64,000 bases of DNA from Streptomyces sp. 378. GTDB taxonomy: Bacteria; Actinomycetota; Actinomycetes; Streptomycetales; Streptomycetaceae. The translations under genes and the position numbers were made by a program. The DNA is taken from the NCBI RefSeq assembly GCF_030124145.1, contig NZ_JASKMS010000019.1, positions 1-64,000 on the forward strand, given 5' to 3'. The notes below the pieces were generated by a model, which saw only the letters and a list, made by a program, of their open reading frames with translations, made no database searches and was not told the origin of the DNA. This document shows positions 15,297-23,433 of this stretch, piece by piece. Numbering within the stretch: the stretch's first letter is position 1; the number at the start of each line of letters is the position of its first letter.

Positions 15297-18200
15297 TTAC
15301 GCCTCGAACACCTCGCGCACCAGCTGCTCCTGCTCGGCCTGGTGCCGCTTCGCGGAACCCACCGCCGGGGACGAGCCGTGCGGGCGCGAGATGCGCCGCA
15401 GCCGCTCGCCGTGCGGGACGTCCGCGCCGACCGCCAGGTCCAGGTGGTCGATCAGGTTGAGCGCGATGAACGGCCAGGCACCCTGGTTCGCCGGCTCCTC
15501 CTGGGCCCACAGGTACTTCTCGGCGTTCGGGTACTTCTTGATCTCCGCCTGGAGCTCGGCACCCGCCAGCGGGTACAGGCGCTCGATGCGGATGATCGCC
15601 GTGTCCGTCACACCGCGCTTCTGACGCTCGGCCTCCAGGTCGTAGTAGACCTTGCCGGCGCAGAAGACGACCTTCTTCACCGCGGCCGGGTCGACCGACG
15701 CGTCGCCGATGACCGGCTGGAACTGGCCCGTCGTGAACTCCTCGGCCTTGGCCGCCGCCGCCTTCAGGCGCAGCATCGACTTCGGCGTGAAGACCACCAG
15801 CGGCTTGTGGTGCGGGTTGTGCACCTGCCACCGCAGGAGGTGGAAGTAGTTCGACGGAGACGTCGGCATGGCGACCGTCATGTTGTTCTGGGCGCACATC
15901 TGGAGGAAGCGCTCCGGGCGGGCCGAGGAGTGGTCCGGGCCCTGGCCCTCGTAGCCGTGCGGCAGGAGCAGGACGACGCCGGACGTCTGGGCCCACTTCT
16001 GCTCGGCCGACGAGATGAACTCGTCCACGACCGTCTGCGCGCCGTTGACGAAGTCGCCGAACTGCGCCTCCCACATCACGAGCGCCTCGGGGCGGGCCAG
16101 CGAGTAGCCGTACTCGAAGCCCATCGCGGCGTACTCGGAGAGGAGGGAGTTGTAGACGTTGAGCCGCGCCTGGTCCTCGGAGAGGTACTGCAGCGGCGTG
16201 TACTCCTCGCCGGTGCTGCGGTCGATGATGACCGCGTGGCGCTGGCCGAACGTACCGCGCTGGGAGTCCTGGCCCGCCAGGCGGACCGGGACGCCCTCCA
16301 GCAGCAGGGAGCCGATCGCGAGGGTCTCGCCCATGCCCCAGTCGATGGTGCCGTCCTCGACCATCGCCGCCCGGCGCTGCAGCTGCGGCAGCAGACGCGG
16401 GTGGACGGTGATGTGGTCGGGGATGTTGACCTGGGACTCGGCGATCCGCTTGACGACCTCCGTGGTCACCGCGGTGTTCACGGCGACCGGGAACTCGGCC
16501 TGCGGGTCCGAGGACTCGACCGTCGCCGGCTGGGAGGTGGCCTCACGGACCTCCGTGAAGACCTTTTCCAGCTGGCCCTGGTAGTCCTGCAGCGCCTGCT
16601 CGGCCTCTTCCAGGGTGATGTCGCCGCGACCGATGAGGGACTCGGTGTAGAGCTTGCGCACCGAGCGCTTCTTGTCGATCAGGTCGTACATCAGCGGCTG
16701 GGTGAAGGCCGGGTTGTCCGACTCGTTGTGACCGCGGCGGCGGTAGCAGATGAGGTCGATCACCACGTCCTTGTTGAACGCCTGGCGGAACTCGAAGGCG
16801 AGCCGCGCGACGCGGACCACGGCCTCCGGGTCGTCGCCGTTCACGTGGAAGATCGGGGCCTCGATCATGCGGGCCACGTCCGTCGCGTACATGGAGGAAC
16901 GCGAGGACTCGGGGGCCGCGGTGAAGCCGACCTGGTTGTTGATGACGATGTGGACCGTGCCGCCGGTGCGGTAGCCGCGCAGCTGCGACATGTTCAGGGT
17001 CTCGGCCACCACGCCCTGGCCCGCGAAGGCCGCGTCGCCGTGGATCGCCACCGGCAGGACGGTGAAGTCCGTGCCGCCCTTGTTGATGATGTCCTGCTTG
17101 GCGCGCGAGACGCCCTCCAGGACCGGGTCCACCGCCTCCAGGTGCGAGGGGTTCGCGACCAGGGAGACCTTGATCTGCTCGCCGTCGAGACCGGTGAAGG
17201 TGCCCTCGGCACCCAGGTGGTACTTCACGTCGCCGGAGCCGTGCATCGACTTCGGGTCGAGGTTGCCCTCGAACTCGCGGAAGATCTGCGCGTACGACTT
17301 GCCGACGATGTTGGCGAGGACGTTCAGGCGGCCGCGGTGGGCCATGCCGACGACGACCTCGTCCAGGCGGGACTCGGCGGCCGAGTCCAGCACGGCGTCC
17401 AGCAGCGGGATGACGGACTCGCCGCCCTCCAGGGAGAAGCGCTTCTGGCCGACGTACTTCGTCTGCAGGAAGGTCTCGAAGGCCTCGGCGGCGTTCAGCC
17501 GGCGCAGGATGCGCAGCTGCTCCTCACGCTCCGGCTTGGTGTGCGAGCGCTCGATGCGGTCCTGGATCCACTTGCGCTGCTTCGGGTCCTGGATGTGCAT
17601 GAACTCGACGCCGGTGGTGCGGCAGTACGAGTCGCGCAGCACGCCGAGGATGTCGCGCAGCTTCATCAGGGACTTGCCGGCGAATCCGCCGACGGCGAAC
17701 TCGCGCTCCAGGTCCCACAGGGTGAGCCCGTGCTCGGTGATGTCCAGGTCGGGGTGCTTGCGCTGCTGGTACTCCAGCGGGTCGGTGTCGGCCATGACGT
17801 GGCCGCGGACCCGGTAGGAGTGGATCAGCTCGAAGACGCGGGCGGCCTTGGTGACGTCGTCGTCGTGGGACGCGTCGATGTCCTTGAGCCAGCGGACCGG
17901 CTCGTAGGGGATGCGCAGCGCCTCGAAGACGTCGTCGTAGAAGCCGTTCTCACCGAGGAGGAGGTTCGCGACGATCCGCAGGAACTCGCCGGAGGCGGCG
18001 CCCTGGATCACCCGGTGGTCGTAGGTCGACGTGAGCGTCATGACCTTCGAGATGCCGAGCTTGTTCAGCGTGTCCTGGGACGTGCCCTGGAACTCCGCCG
18101 GGTAGTCCATGGAGCCGACACCCATGATCACCGACTGGCCGGGCATCAGACGCGGCACGGAGTGGACGGTGCCGAGGCCGCCGGGGTTGGTCAGGGAGAC

Positions 18201-19124
18201 CGTCACACCGGTGAAGTCGTCCATGCCGAGCTTGCCGTCGCGGGCGCGGCGGACGATGTCCTCGTAGGCCTGCCAGAACTCGAAGAAGTTCAGCGTCTCG
18301 GCCTTCTTGATGCCCGCGACCACGAGCTGGCGGTCGCCGTTGGGCTTGACCAGGTCGATGGCGAGACCGAAGTTGATGTGCTCCGGCTTGACCAGGGTCG
18401 GCTTGCCGTCCTTCTCCATGAAGGAGTAGTTCATCGACGGCATGGCCTTGATGGCCTGCACCATCGCGTAGCCGATCAGGTGCGTGAAGGAGATCTTCCC
18501 GCCCCGGGCGCGCTTCAGGTGGTTGTTGATGACGATGCGGTTGTCGAAGAGCAGCTTCACCGGGACCGCGCGCACGGACGTGGCCGTGGGCACCTCCAGG
18601 GAGGCGTTCATGTTCTTCGCGACCGCGGCGGCCGGACCGCGCAGCACGACCTGCTCGGGGCCCGAGGGGGCCTCGGCGGCGGGCTCGGCCTTCTTCGCGG
18701 CGGCGGGCTTGGCGGCCGGCTTCGCGGCCGGGGCGGCCTGCGCCGGTGCGGGGGCCTGGGCCGGGGCCTGCGCGGCGGGCTTCGCCGGGGCCGGAGCCGG
18801 GGCGGGAGCCGGCGCGGCGGCGGGCTTCTCGGCCGCCGGGGCGGGGGCCTGGGTGGGAGCGGCCGGAGTGGCCGGCTGAGCGGTGGTGGTCCCCGCGGCC
18901 CCCGCGGCCGCGGTACCCGCCGGAGCCGAGGCGGCGGCCGCCCCCGGCTTGTAGTCGGCGAAGAAGTCCCACCAGGCTCGGTCTACCGAATTCGGGTCCT
19001 GGAGGTACTGCTGATAGATCTCGTCGACGAGCCACTCGTTGGCACCGAACGACGCGGCAGGGTTCTTCCCCGCTTGGTCGGTGTCGGTCGAGATGCTCGA
19101 GTTACTGGGGGACTGTGGCGACAC
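15297..19124 (-). CDS. sucA: Multifunctional 2-oxoglutarate decarboxylase/dehydrogenase E1-E2 fusion
   Basis: The 1275-residue enzyme has the actinobacterial fusion layout. An N-terminal E1 docking helix (NEWLVDEIYQQYLQDPNSVD) comes first, then a roughly 100-residue Ala/Pro/Lys linker. Next is an E2 succinyltransferase catalytic domain (about 155-385) with STYDHRVIQGAAS, and last a full thiamine-diphosphate E1 part (about 400-1275). E1 signatures include GMAHRGRLNVLAN, VHIVINNQVGFTAAP (cofactor site) and YRRRGHNESDNPAFTQP. There is no lipoyl domain, so lipoyl E2 comes from another gene. It feeds the TCA cycle between 2-oxoglutarate and succinyl-CoA. GTG at 19124 (VSPQSPSNSS) matches family starts; an upstream GTG (KRKRAV..) is a weaker option. 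Confidence 0.96.
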   Translation of the reverse strand: MSPQSPSNSSISTDTDQAGKNPAASFGANEWLVDEIYQQYLQDPNSVDRAWWDFFADYKPGAAAASAPAGTAAAGAAGTTTAQPATPAAPTQAPAPAAEKPAAAPAPAPAPAPAKPAAQAPAQAPAPAQAAPAAKPAAKPAAAKKAEPAAEAPSGPEQVVLRGPAAAVAKNMNASLEVPTATSVRAVPVKLLFDNRIVINNHLKRARGGKISFTHLIGYAMVQAIKAMPSMNYSFMEKDGKPTLVKPEHINFGLAIDLVKPNGDRQLVVAGIKKAETLNFFEFWQAYEDIVRRARDGKLGMDDFTGVTVSLTNPGGLGTVHSVPRLMPGQSVIMGVGSMDYPAEFQGTSQDTLNKLGISKVMTLTSTYDHRVIQGAASGEFLRIVANLLLGENGFYDDVFEALRIPYEPVRWLKDIDASHDDDVTKAARVFELIHSYRVRGHVMADTDPLEYQQRKHPDLDITEHGLTLWDLEREFAVGGFAGKSLMKLRDILGVLRDSYCRTTGVEFMHIQDPKQRKWIQDRIERSHTKPEREEQLRILRRLNAAEAFETFLQTKYVGQKRFSLEGGESVIPLLDAVLDSAAESRLDEVVVGMAHRGRLNVLANIVGKSYAQIFREFEGNLDPKSMHGSGDVKYHLGAEGTFTGLDGEQIKVSLVANPSHLEAVDPVLEGVSRAKQDIINKGGTDFTVLPVAIHGDAAFAGQGVVAETLNMSQLRGYRTGGTVHIVINNQVGFTAAPESSRSSMYATDVARMIEAPIFHVNGDDPEAVVRVARLAFEFRQAFNKDVVIDLICYRRRGHNESDNPAFTQPLMYDLIDKKRSVRKLYTESLIGRGDITLEEAEQALQDYQGQLEKVFTEVREATSQPATVESSDPQAEFPVAVNTAVTTEVVKRIAESQVNIPDHITVHPRLLPQLQRRAAMVEDGTIDWGMGETLAIGSLLLEGVPVRLAGQDSQRGTFGQRHAVIIDRSTGEEYTPLQYLSEDQARLNVYNSLLSEYAAMGFEYGYSLARPEALVMWEAQFGDFVNGAQTVVDEFISSAEQKWAQTSGVVLLLPHGYEGQGPDHSSARPERFLQMCAQNNMTVAMPTSPSNYFHLLRWQVHNPHHKPLVVFTPKSMLRLKAAAAKAEEFTTGQFQPVIGDASVDPAAVKKVVFCAGKVYYDLEAERQKRGVTDTAIIRIERLYPLAGAELQAEIKKYPNAEKYLWAQEEPANQGAWPFIALNLIDHLDLAVGADVPHGERLRRISRPHGSSPAVGSAKRHQAEQEQLVREVFEA

Positions 19125-19405
19125 GGCGGCAACCGCCCTCTTCCGCTTCACAAGATGATGGACAGCGGGAATCAAGGCTACGCCCCCCGGACGGGGAAGG
19201 TCAGGCCGGGCCCGTTCAACGTCGTGCAAGTCACATCTGGAACTGCGTTTCGGGCCTCGAAATGGCGGGAAACAAGCGTGGTTCCGCTTCAGCAGGGATG
19301 GGCGGGGCCGGGCCCCGGGCGCCGATGGCGCGGGCCTGTGCCTGATCACACGTGTCCGTCAGCGCGGACGCCCGTGGATCTTGTGGCTCCGCTTCGAACT
19401 TTACG

Positions 19406-20518
19406 TCAATTTGGCAGAGATGACAGTCCCGGAAGGGTGACAAGAATCCGGCAACCACGCTCGGATTCGGCCACTCCGATCCGGCCCCCGTGCAGGTCCA
19501 CCGCCCAGCGGGCGATCGCCAGGCCGAGACCCGTGCCGCCGTCGCTGCCCGGACCCTGCGGCCGCTTGGCGCTGCCGCGGTTGAACCGCTCGAAGACGCG
19601 ATGCCACTCGGACTTCGGAATGCCCGGTCCCTCGTCCAGGACCTCCAGCTCCAGCGACTCCGGCAGGGCGCCGCGCCGCGCCTTGACCGTCACCCGGCCG
19701 TGCGGCGGGCTGTGCTTGACCGCGTTGTCGATGAGATTGGCGACGACCTGGTGGATGCGCTCCGGGTCCGCGTGCGCGGTCAACTCGGGCGGGTGGACAT
19801 CGAGATGCAGATGGACGTCGGTACGGGTGTGACTGCCCGAGCCGGTGGCGATGCCCGCGCGCACCGAGGCCACCATGTTGGCCTCCTTCAGCACGCCGGA
19901 CAGATACGGCCAGACCTCGAACCGCCGCTGTTTCAGCGGGACGACGCCGTTGTCCAGACGGGACAGGTCCAGCAGCGTCTCCACCAGCCGCCCGAGCCGC
20001 TCGGTCTGCTTCAGCGCCGTGCGCATCGTCTCCGGGTCGGCCTGCGTGACGCCGTCGACGATGTTCTCCAGCACCGCGCGCAGGCCCGCGATGGGTGTGC
20101 GCAACTCGTGCGAGACATTCGCCACGAGTTCCTTGCGCTGGCTGTCCTGGGCCTCCAGCTCGTCGGCCATGGCGTTGATCGTCACGGCCAGGTCGCCCAG
20201 CTCGTCGCGGCGGTTCTCCCGCGTCCTGCGGGTGTAGTCGCCCTGCGAGATGGAACGGGCCACCGCCGTCATCTCGTCCAGGGGTGCGGTGAGTGAATGG
20301 GCCACGAACTGCGTGATGAGAAGCGTGGCGATCATCGAGAAGACCGTGATGAAGCGCAGTTCCGTCTTCGTGTGCACCGCGATCACCGACAGACCTGTGG
20401 TGATCAGCACCGAGATGACGACCAGCGCGCCCAGCTTGGTCTTGATCGAGAACGGGCTCACCCCGCCCCAGGGATCCGGCTCCCCGGGGTTTCTCCGTCC
20501 GGCCGGCCCGCCGCTCAT
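19406..20518 (-). CDS. Sensor histidine kinase
   Basis: The 370-residue kinase has a short N-terminus and two adjoining membrane segments (LGALVVISVLITTGLSVIAV; FITVFSMIATLLITQFVAH) with almost no extracytoplasmic loop. A HAMP region follows, with phosphoacceptor His137 in NVSHELRTP, the N box NLIDNAVKHSPPHG, G1 DEGPGIP and G2 GGTGLGLAIARW. The tiny loop suggests sensing within the membrane. ATG overlaps the response-regulator stop by 4 nt (ATGA). The pair sits next to sucA; signal unknown. Confidence 0.94.
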   Translation of the reverse strand: MSGGPAGRRNPGEPDPWGGVSPFSIKTKLGALVVISVLITTGLSVIAVHTKTELRFITVFSMIATLLITQFVAHSLTAPLDEMTAVARSISQGDYTRRTRENRRDELGDLAVTINAMADELEAQDSQRKELVANVSHELRTPIAGLRAVLENIVDGVTQADPETMRTALKQTERLGRLVETLLDLSRLDNGVVPLKQRRFEVWPYLSGVLKEANMVASVRAGIATGSGSHTRTDVHLHLDVHPPELTAHADPERIHQVVANLIDNAVKHSPPHGRVTVKARRGALPESLELEVLDEGPGIPKSEWHRVFERFNRGSAKRPQGPGSDGGTGLGLAIARWAVDLHGGRIGVAESERGCRILVTLPGLSSLPN

Positions 20519-21255
20519 GGCGTCGGCGTCTCCAGGGCGTAACCCACGCCGTGCACCGTGCGGATCCGCTCGGCGCCGATCTTCCGGCGCAGCGCCTTGA
20601 TGTGGCTGTCGACCGTGCGGGTGCCGGAGGCGTCCGCCCAGTCCCAGACCTCGGCGAGCAACTGCTCACGGGAGAGCACCGCGCGCGGGGTGTTCGCCAG
20701 GCACACCAGCAGGTCGAACTCGGTGGGCGTGAGGTGGACGTCCTCGCTGCGCACCCGGACCCGGCGCTGGGCGTGGTCGATCTCCAGCTCGCCCAGGCGC
20801 AGGATGCCGGAGCGGGGGGTGGCCGCCGCGATGGCGGCCCGCTCCACCCGGCGCAGCAGGACGTGCACGCGCGCCGCCAGCTCCCGCATCGAGAACGGCT
20901 TGGTCATGTAGTCGTCGGCGCCGACGCCGAGCCCGACCAGCATGTCGGTCTCGTCGTCGCGCGCGGTGAGCATCATCACCGGCACCGGGCGGGCGGCCTG
21001 TACGCGCCGGCAAACCTCCAGGCCGTCGAAGCCGGGCAGCATGATGTCGAGGATCAGCAGGTCGGGCTGCCATGCCTCGGCCGTGTCGACCGCGGACGGG
21101 CCGTCACCCGCCGTTTGCACGAGGAATCCCTCGGCTCGCAGGCGGGTCGCGATGGCGTCCACGATCGTCGCGTCGTCCTCGACCACCAGGACCCGGCGCT
21201 GTGCGCCCGGAGTAGCCGTCGCCGAACCGTTGTGGGAGGTCTGTGTCTGCTCCAT
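20515..21255 (-). CDS. OmpR/PhoB family response regulator
   Basis: The 246-residue regulator has a receiver domain (about 20-135) with VLVVEDDATIV and phosphoacceptor Asp70 in LLILDIMLPG. The conserved Thr is in MLTARD and the Lys in YMTKPFSMREL. The winged-helix domain is HLTPTEFDLLVCLANTPRAV..GTRTVDSHIKALRRKIG..GVGYAL. It is translated just ahead of its kinase. A GGAATCA-N6-TGATTCC palindrome lies 26-46 nt upstream of its start and may be its own binding site. Confidence 0.95.
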   Translation of the reverse strand: MEQTQTSHNGSATATPGAQRRVLVVEDDATIVDAIATRLRAEGFLVQTAGDGPSAVDTAEAWQPDLLILDIMLPGFDGLEVCRRVQAARPVPVMMLTARDDETDMLVGLGVGADDYMTKPFSMRELAARVHVLLRRVERAAIAAATPRSGILRLGELEIDHAQRRVRVRSEDVHLTPTEFDLLVCLANTPRAVLSREQLLAEVWDWADASGTRTVDSHIKALRRKIGAERIRTVHGVGYALETPTP

Positions 21256-21281
21256 CGCCCGCCCCTGGGGTGTGCTTTCCC

Positions 21282-21301
21282 GGAATCAGTGGGGTGATTC
21301 C
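21282..21301. promoter_or_regulatory. Inverted repeat upstream of the response regulator
   Basis: GGAATCA (21282-21288) and TGATTCC (21295-21301) form a perfect 7-bp inverted repeat with a GTGGGG spacer, close to the response-regulator start at 21255. It may be an operator or part of the promoter. Confidence 0.45.
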
Positions 21302-21391
21302 TTCTGACTGGCTATGCCTGCGCATGGTTGCGATTGACGCTTGAATGATCGGCGTCAGGGGAGCAGCGTACGGGGAGTCAGTACACCTTTG

Positions 21392-22069
21392 CTATCCAGG
21401 GCTGATGGCGAGGTGCACGACGTCCGGAACGCCCCGGGCAACCGGGATCTCTTCGGTACGCACCTGCTGGAACCCGGCATTCCGCAAAGTTTCCTCGAAT
21501 TCCGCAGACGGCTGGGCGGACCAGACGGCGAGAACCCCGCCGGGTCTCAACACCCTTGCGCAGCTTGCCAGTCCGGCCTCCCGGTACAGGTGTCCGTTGC
21601 CCTCCGTGACGGTCCAGTCCGGTCCGTTGTCGATGTCGAGGCACAGGGCGTCGTACGTGTCGGATGTCTCATTGACGTGTGCGACGAGATCGGCTTCGAC
21701 GATGGTCGTGCGAGGGTCCGCCAAGGCCTGGGCGGAGATCGCGGAGAGCGGGCCGTCGAGGTGCCACTCGACGATCGCGTGCTCGCGTTCCACCACCGTG
21801 ATCCCGCCCCAGCGCGGGTCCGCGGCGGCGTGTGCCAGGGAGAAGCCGACGCCGAGGCCGCCGATCAGGACGTCGGGGCGGTCCCGGCCGGCCAGGGCGT
21901 CGAGTGCCGCGTCGACCAGCCGCCGCTCCGAGCGGCCGTCGGAGGTGTCCATCAGGAAACAGCCGTTGGAGATGATCTCCAGTCGGTCGTCGTGCCGCCG
22001 CAGCACCACCTCGCCGTGCGGGCCCTCGCGACGGTCCAGTACATCGGGCATGTCGTAAGGGGTAGGCAT
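21392..22069 (-). CDS. Spermidine-synthase-like / SAM-dependent methyltransferase fold protein
   Basis: The 225-residue protein has the Rossmann layout of spermidine-synthase-like proteins: DVLIGGLGVGFSLAHAAADP (cofactor loop), ITVVEREHAIVEW, YDALCLDIDNGPDW and LRPGGVLAVWSAQPS. It is shorter than spermidine synthases and lacks their clear polyamine site, so a methyltransferase-like or unknown role is as likely. It starts with ATG at 22069. Confidence 0.8.
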   Translation of the reverse strand: MPTPYDMPDVLDRREGPHGEVVLRRHDDRLEIISNGCFLMDTSDGRSERRLVDAALDALAGRDRPDVLIGGLGVGFSLAHAAADPRWGGITVVEREHAIVEWHLDGPLSAISAQALADPRTTIVEADLVAHVNETSDTYDALCLDIDNGPDWTVTEGNGHLYREAGLASCARVLRPGGVLAVWSAQPSAEFEETLRNAGFQQVRTEEIPVARGVPDVVHLAISPG

Positions 22070-22293
22070 GGGGACATCCTGGCAGGGGAGGAGGGCGTGG
22101 CGCCTCGCCATTCGGCTGTGGCCCCGGGAGGGGACGTGGGGCGCGGCTTTCGGGTTGCTGTGAATCCGTTCTCGCGTGGCGCGGGTCACAGGCAGCGGAG
22201 CGCGCGGGGCGAAGGCTGGGACACGAGGGAGAGGAGCGCCCGTCGTGGAACGCGCCGTGCCGCCCCACGGGGCGGCCACGCCGACGCCGACGG

Positions 22294-22563
22294 GTGCGCC
22301 CGTGCGGGAGCTCCCTGCACCGCCTCGACCACGGCGTCAGCTTCGGCGTCGCCGCCGGCATCGGCGCTCTGGCGGGCCTGCTGCCGCTGTGGCCGCGCCT
22401 GCCGCTGCTGGCCGGCTTCGGCTGGATGCTGCTCCAGGACCTGCTCGCCTTCACCGACCCGCTGACGAACTGGGGGCATCTGATCGCCCTGGGCATCGGG
22501 CTCGCGACCTGGCCGGTGGCCCGGCGGTGGTACGCGACGCGCCTCGGCCCGGCCGGGGGCTGA
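22294..22563 (+). CDS. Small membrane protein, possibly the C-terminal remnant of a larger one
   Basis: From a GTG at 22294 the 89-residue frame encodes two hydrophobic segments (FGVAAGIGALAGLLPLW; HLIALGIGLATWPVARRWY) separated by GFGWMLLQDLLAFTDPLTNW. The N-terminus is Arg-rich and the frame stays open further upstream with Arg-rich sequence, so the true start is unclear. It resembles the end of a multi-span membrane protein, but I cannot name the family. It ends 12 nt before the convergent GNAT gene. Confidence 0.5.
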   Translation: MRPCGSSLHRLDHGVSFGVAAGIGALAGLLPLWPRLPLLAGFGWMLLQDLLAFTDPLTNWGHLIALGIGLATWPVARRWYATRLGPAGG

Positions 22564-22575
22564 CCGCGAGGCCCT

Positions 22576-23259
22576 TCAGGCCCGGGCGGAGGCCGGCGGC
22601 TCAGGCCCGGTGGAGGCCGACGGTCCGTGCTTGGCGCTGGTCAGCGGGGCCACCGTCTCCCAGCCCAGCGCCTCGTAGAGACCTCGGCCCGCGGGGGTGC
22701 CGGCCAGGACCCCGGTCCGTGCTCCCTGCCGGGCGGCGGCGTTCTGCAACGTCCGCACGACGAGGCTGCCCAGACCCTTGCGGCGGTGCTCGGGGGCCGT
22801 CTCGATCTGGTCGACGACGGCGGTCTCGCCCGTCGGGGTGACCTGCCCGCGGGCCGCCAGCGACCCGTCCGGCGCGGCCACCATCAGTCGGGTCACCCCA
22901 CCGCGCGACCACGCGCGCAGTCGGAAGCCCTCGGGTACGGCCGGAGCGCCGCCCGCCTTCAGGGGGACCGTCATCAGACAGCCGGGCTCGGGGTCGATCC
23001 ACCAGGTGTCATTGAGCCAGCCGGAGACCACCGAGGGGTCCCGGAAGGCCTTCAGCCACACACCCCGGCCGGTCACCCCGTCGGCCACCTTGCGGACGGT
23101 CGTCTCGTCGAGGCTCTCGCCCGTCGCGCCGAACACATGCCGTGTGACGTGGCCGTACATCCCCATGTCGATGGTCCAGCCCCACGGCTCGGCCAGCGGT
23201 GGAGCGGCCCCGCGCGACACGACCCATCCGTTCACCCAGGCCTGCACGGTTCCGTCCAT
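22576..23259 (-). CDS. GNAT family N-acetyltransferase
   Basis: The 227-residue protein ends in a GNAT core: VVDQIETAPEHRRKGLGSLV holds the acetyl-CoA pyrophosphate loop (HRRKGLG, about 161-167) and GRGLYEALGWETV is the typical C-terminal motif. Residues 1-130 are an unfamiliar N-terminal part with many Trp (WGWTIDMGMYGHV). The acceptor is unknown. It starts with ATG at 23259 and is divergent from lon. Confidence 0.88.
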   Translation of the reverse strand: MDGTVQAWVNGWVVSRGAAPPLAEPWGWTIDMGMYGHVTRHVFGATGESLDETTVRKVADGVTGRGVWLKAFRDPSVVSGWLNDTWWIDPEPGCLMTVPLKAGGAPAVPEGFRLRAWSRGGVTRLMVAAPDGSLAARGQVTPTGETAVVDQIETAPEHRRKGLGSLVVRTLQNAAARQGARTGVLAGTPAGRGLYEALGWETVAPLTSAKHGPSASTGPEPPASARA

Positions 23260-23392
23260 GCCATCCCCCCGTAATGAGCGCGCAGCGTTGTTATCCCTTA
23301 CCTGGGGACCTTACGCGGCCTCCGGCTCCCGGCGTCACGGGTGATCGCTGACAGCGAACAGTGGGCCGGGAACAACCGGCACCGCCCAAGCA

Positions 23393-23411
23393 TTGAGTCG
23401 ACATAGCTCAA
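23393..23411. promoter_or_regulatory. HspR-binding HAIR box upstream of lon
   Basis: TTGAGT-CGACATA-GCTCAA matches the HAIR consensus CTTGAGT-N7-ACTCAAG in spacing and in nearly all half-site bases. It ends 22 nt before the lon ATG. HspR control of lon is established in Streptomyces, which supports the call. Confidence 0.85.
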
Positions 23412-23433
23412 CTTGACTGCCGAAGGGGAGATC

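Noticed and set aside
15225..19832. Very long plus-strand open frame (over 1500 codons) opposite sucA
   Set aside because: It is the antisense shadow of the high-GC sucA gene. The translation is low-complexity Arg/Val/Leu sequence without domains, whereas the minus strand encodes a complete, motif-rich enzyme.
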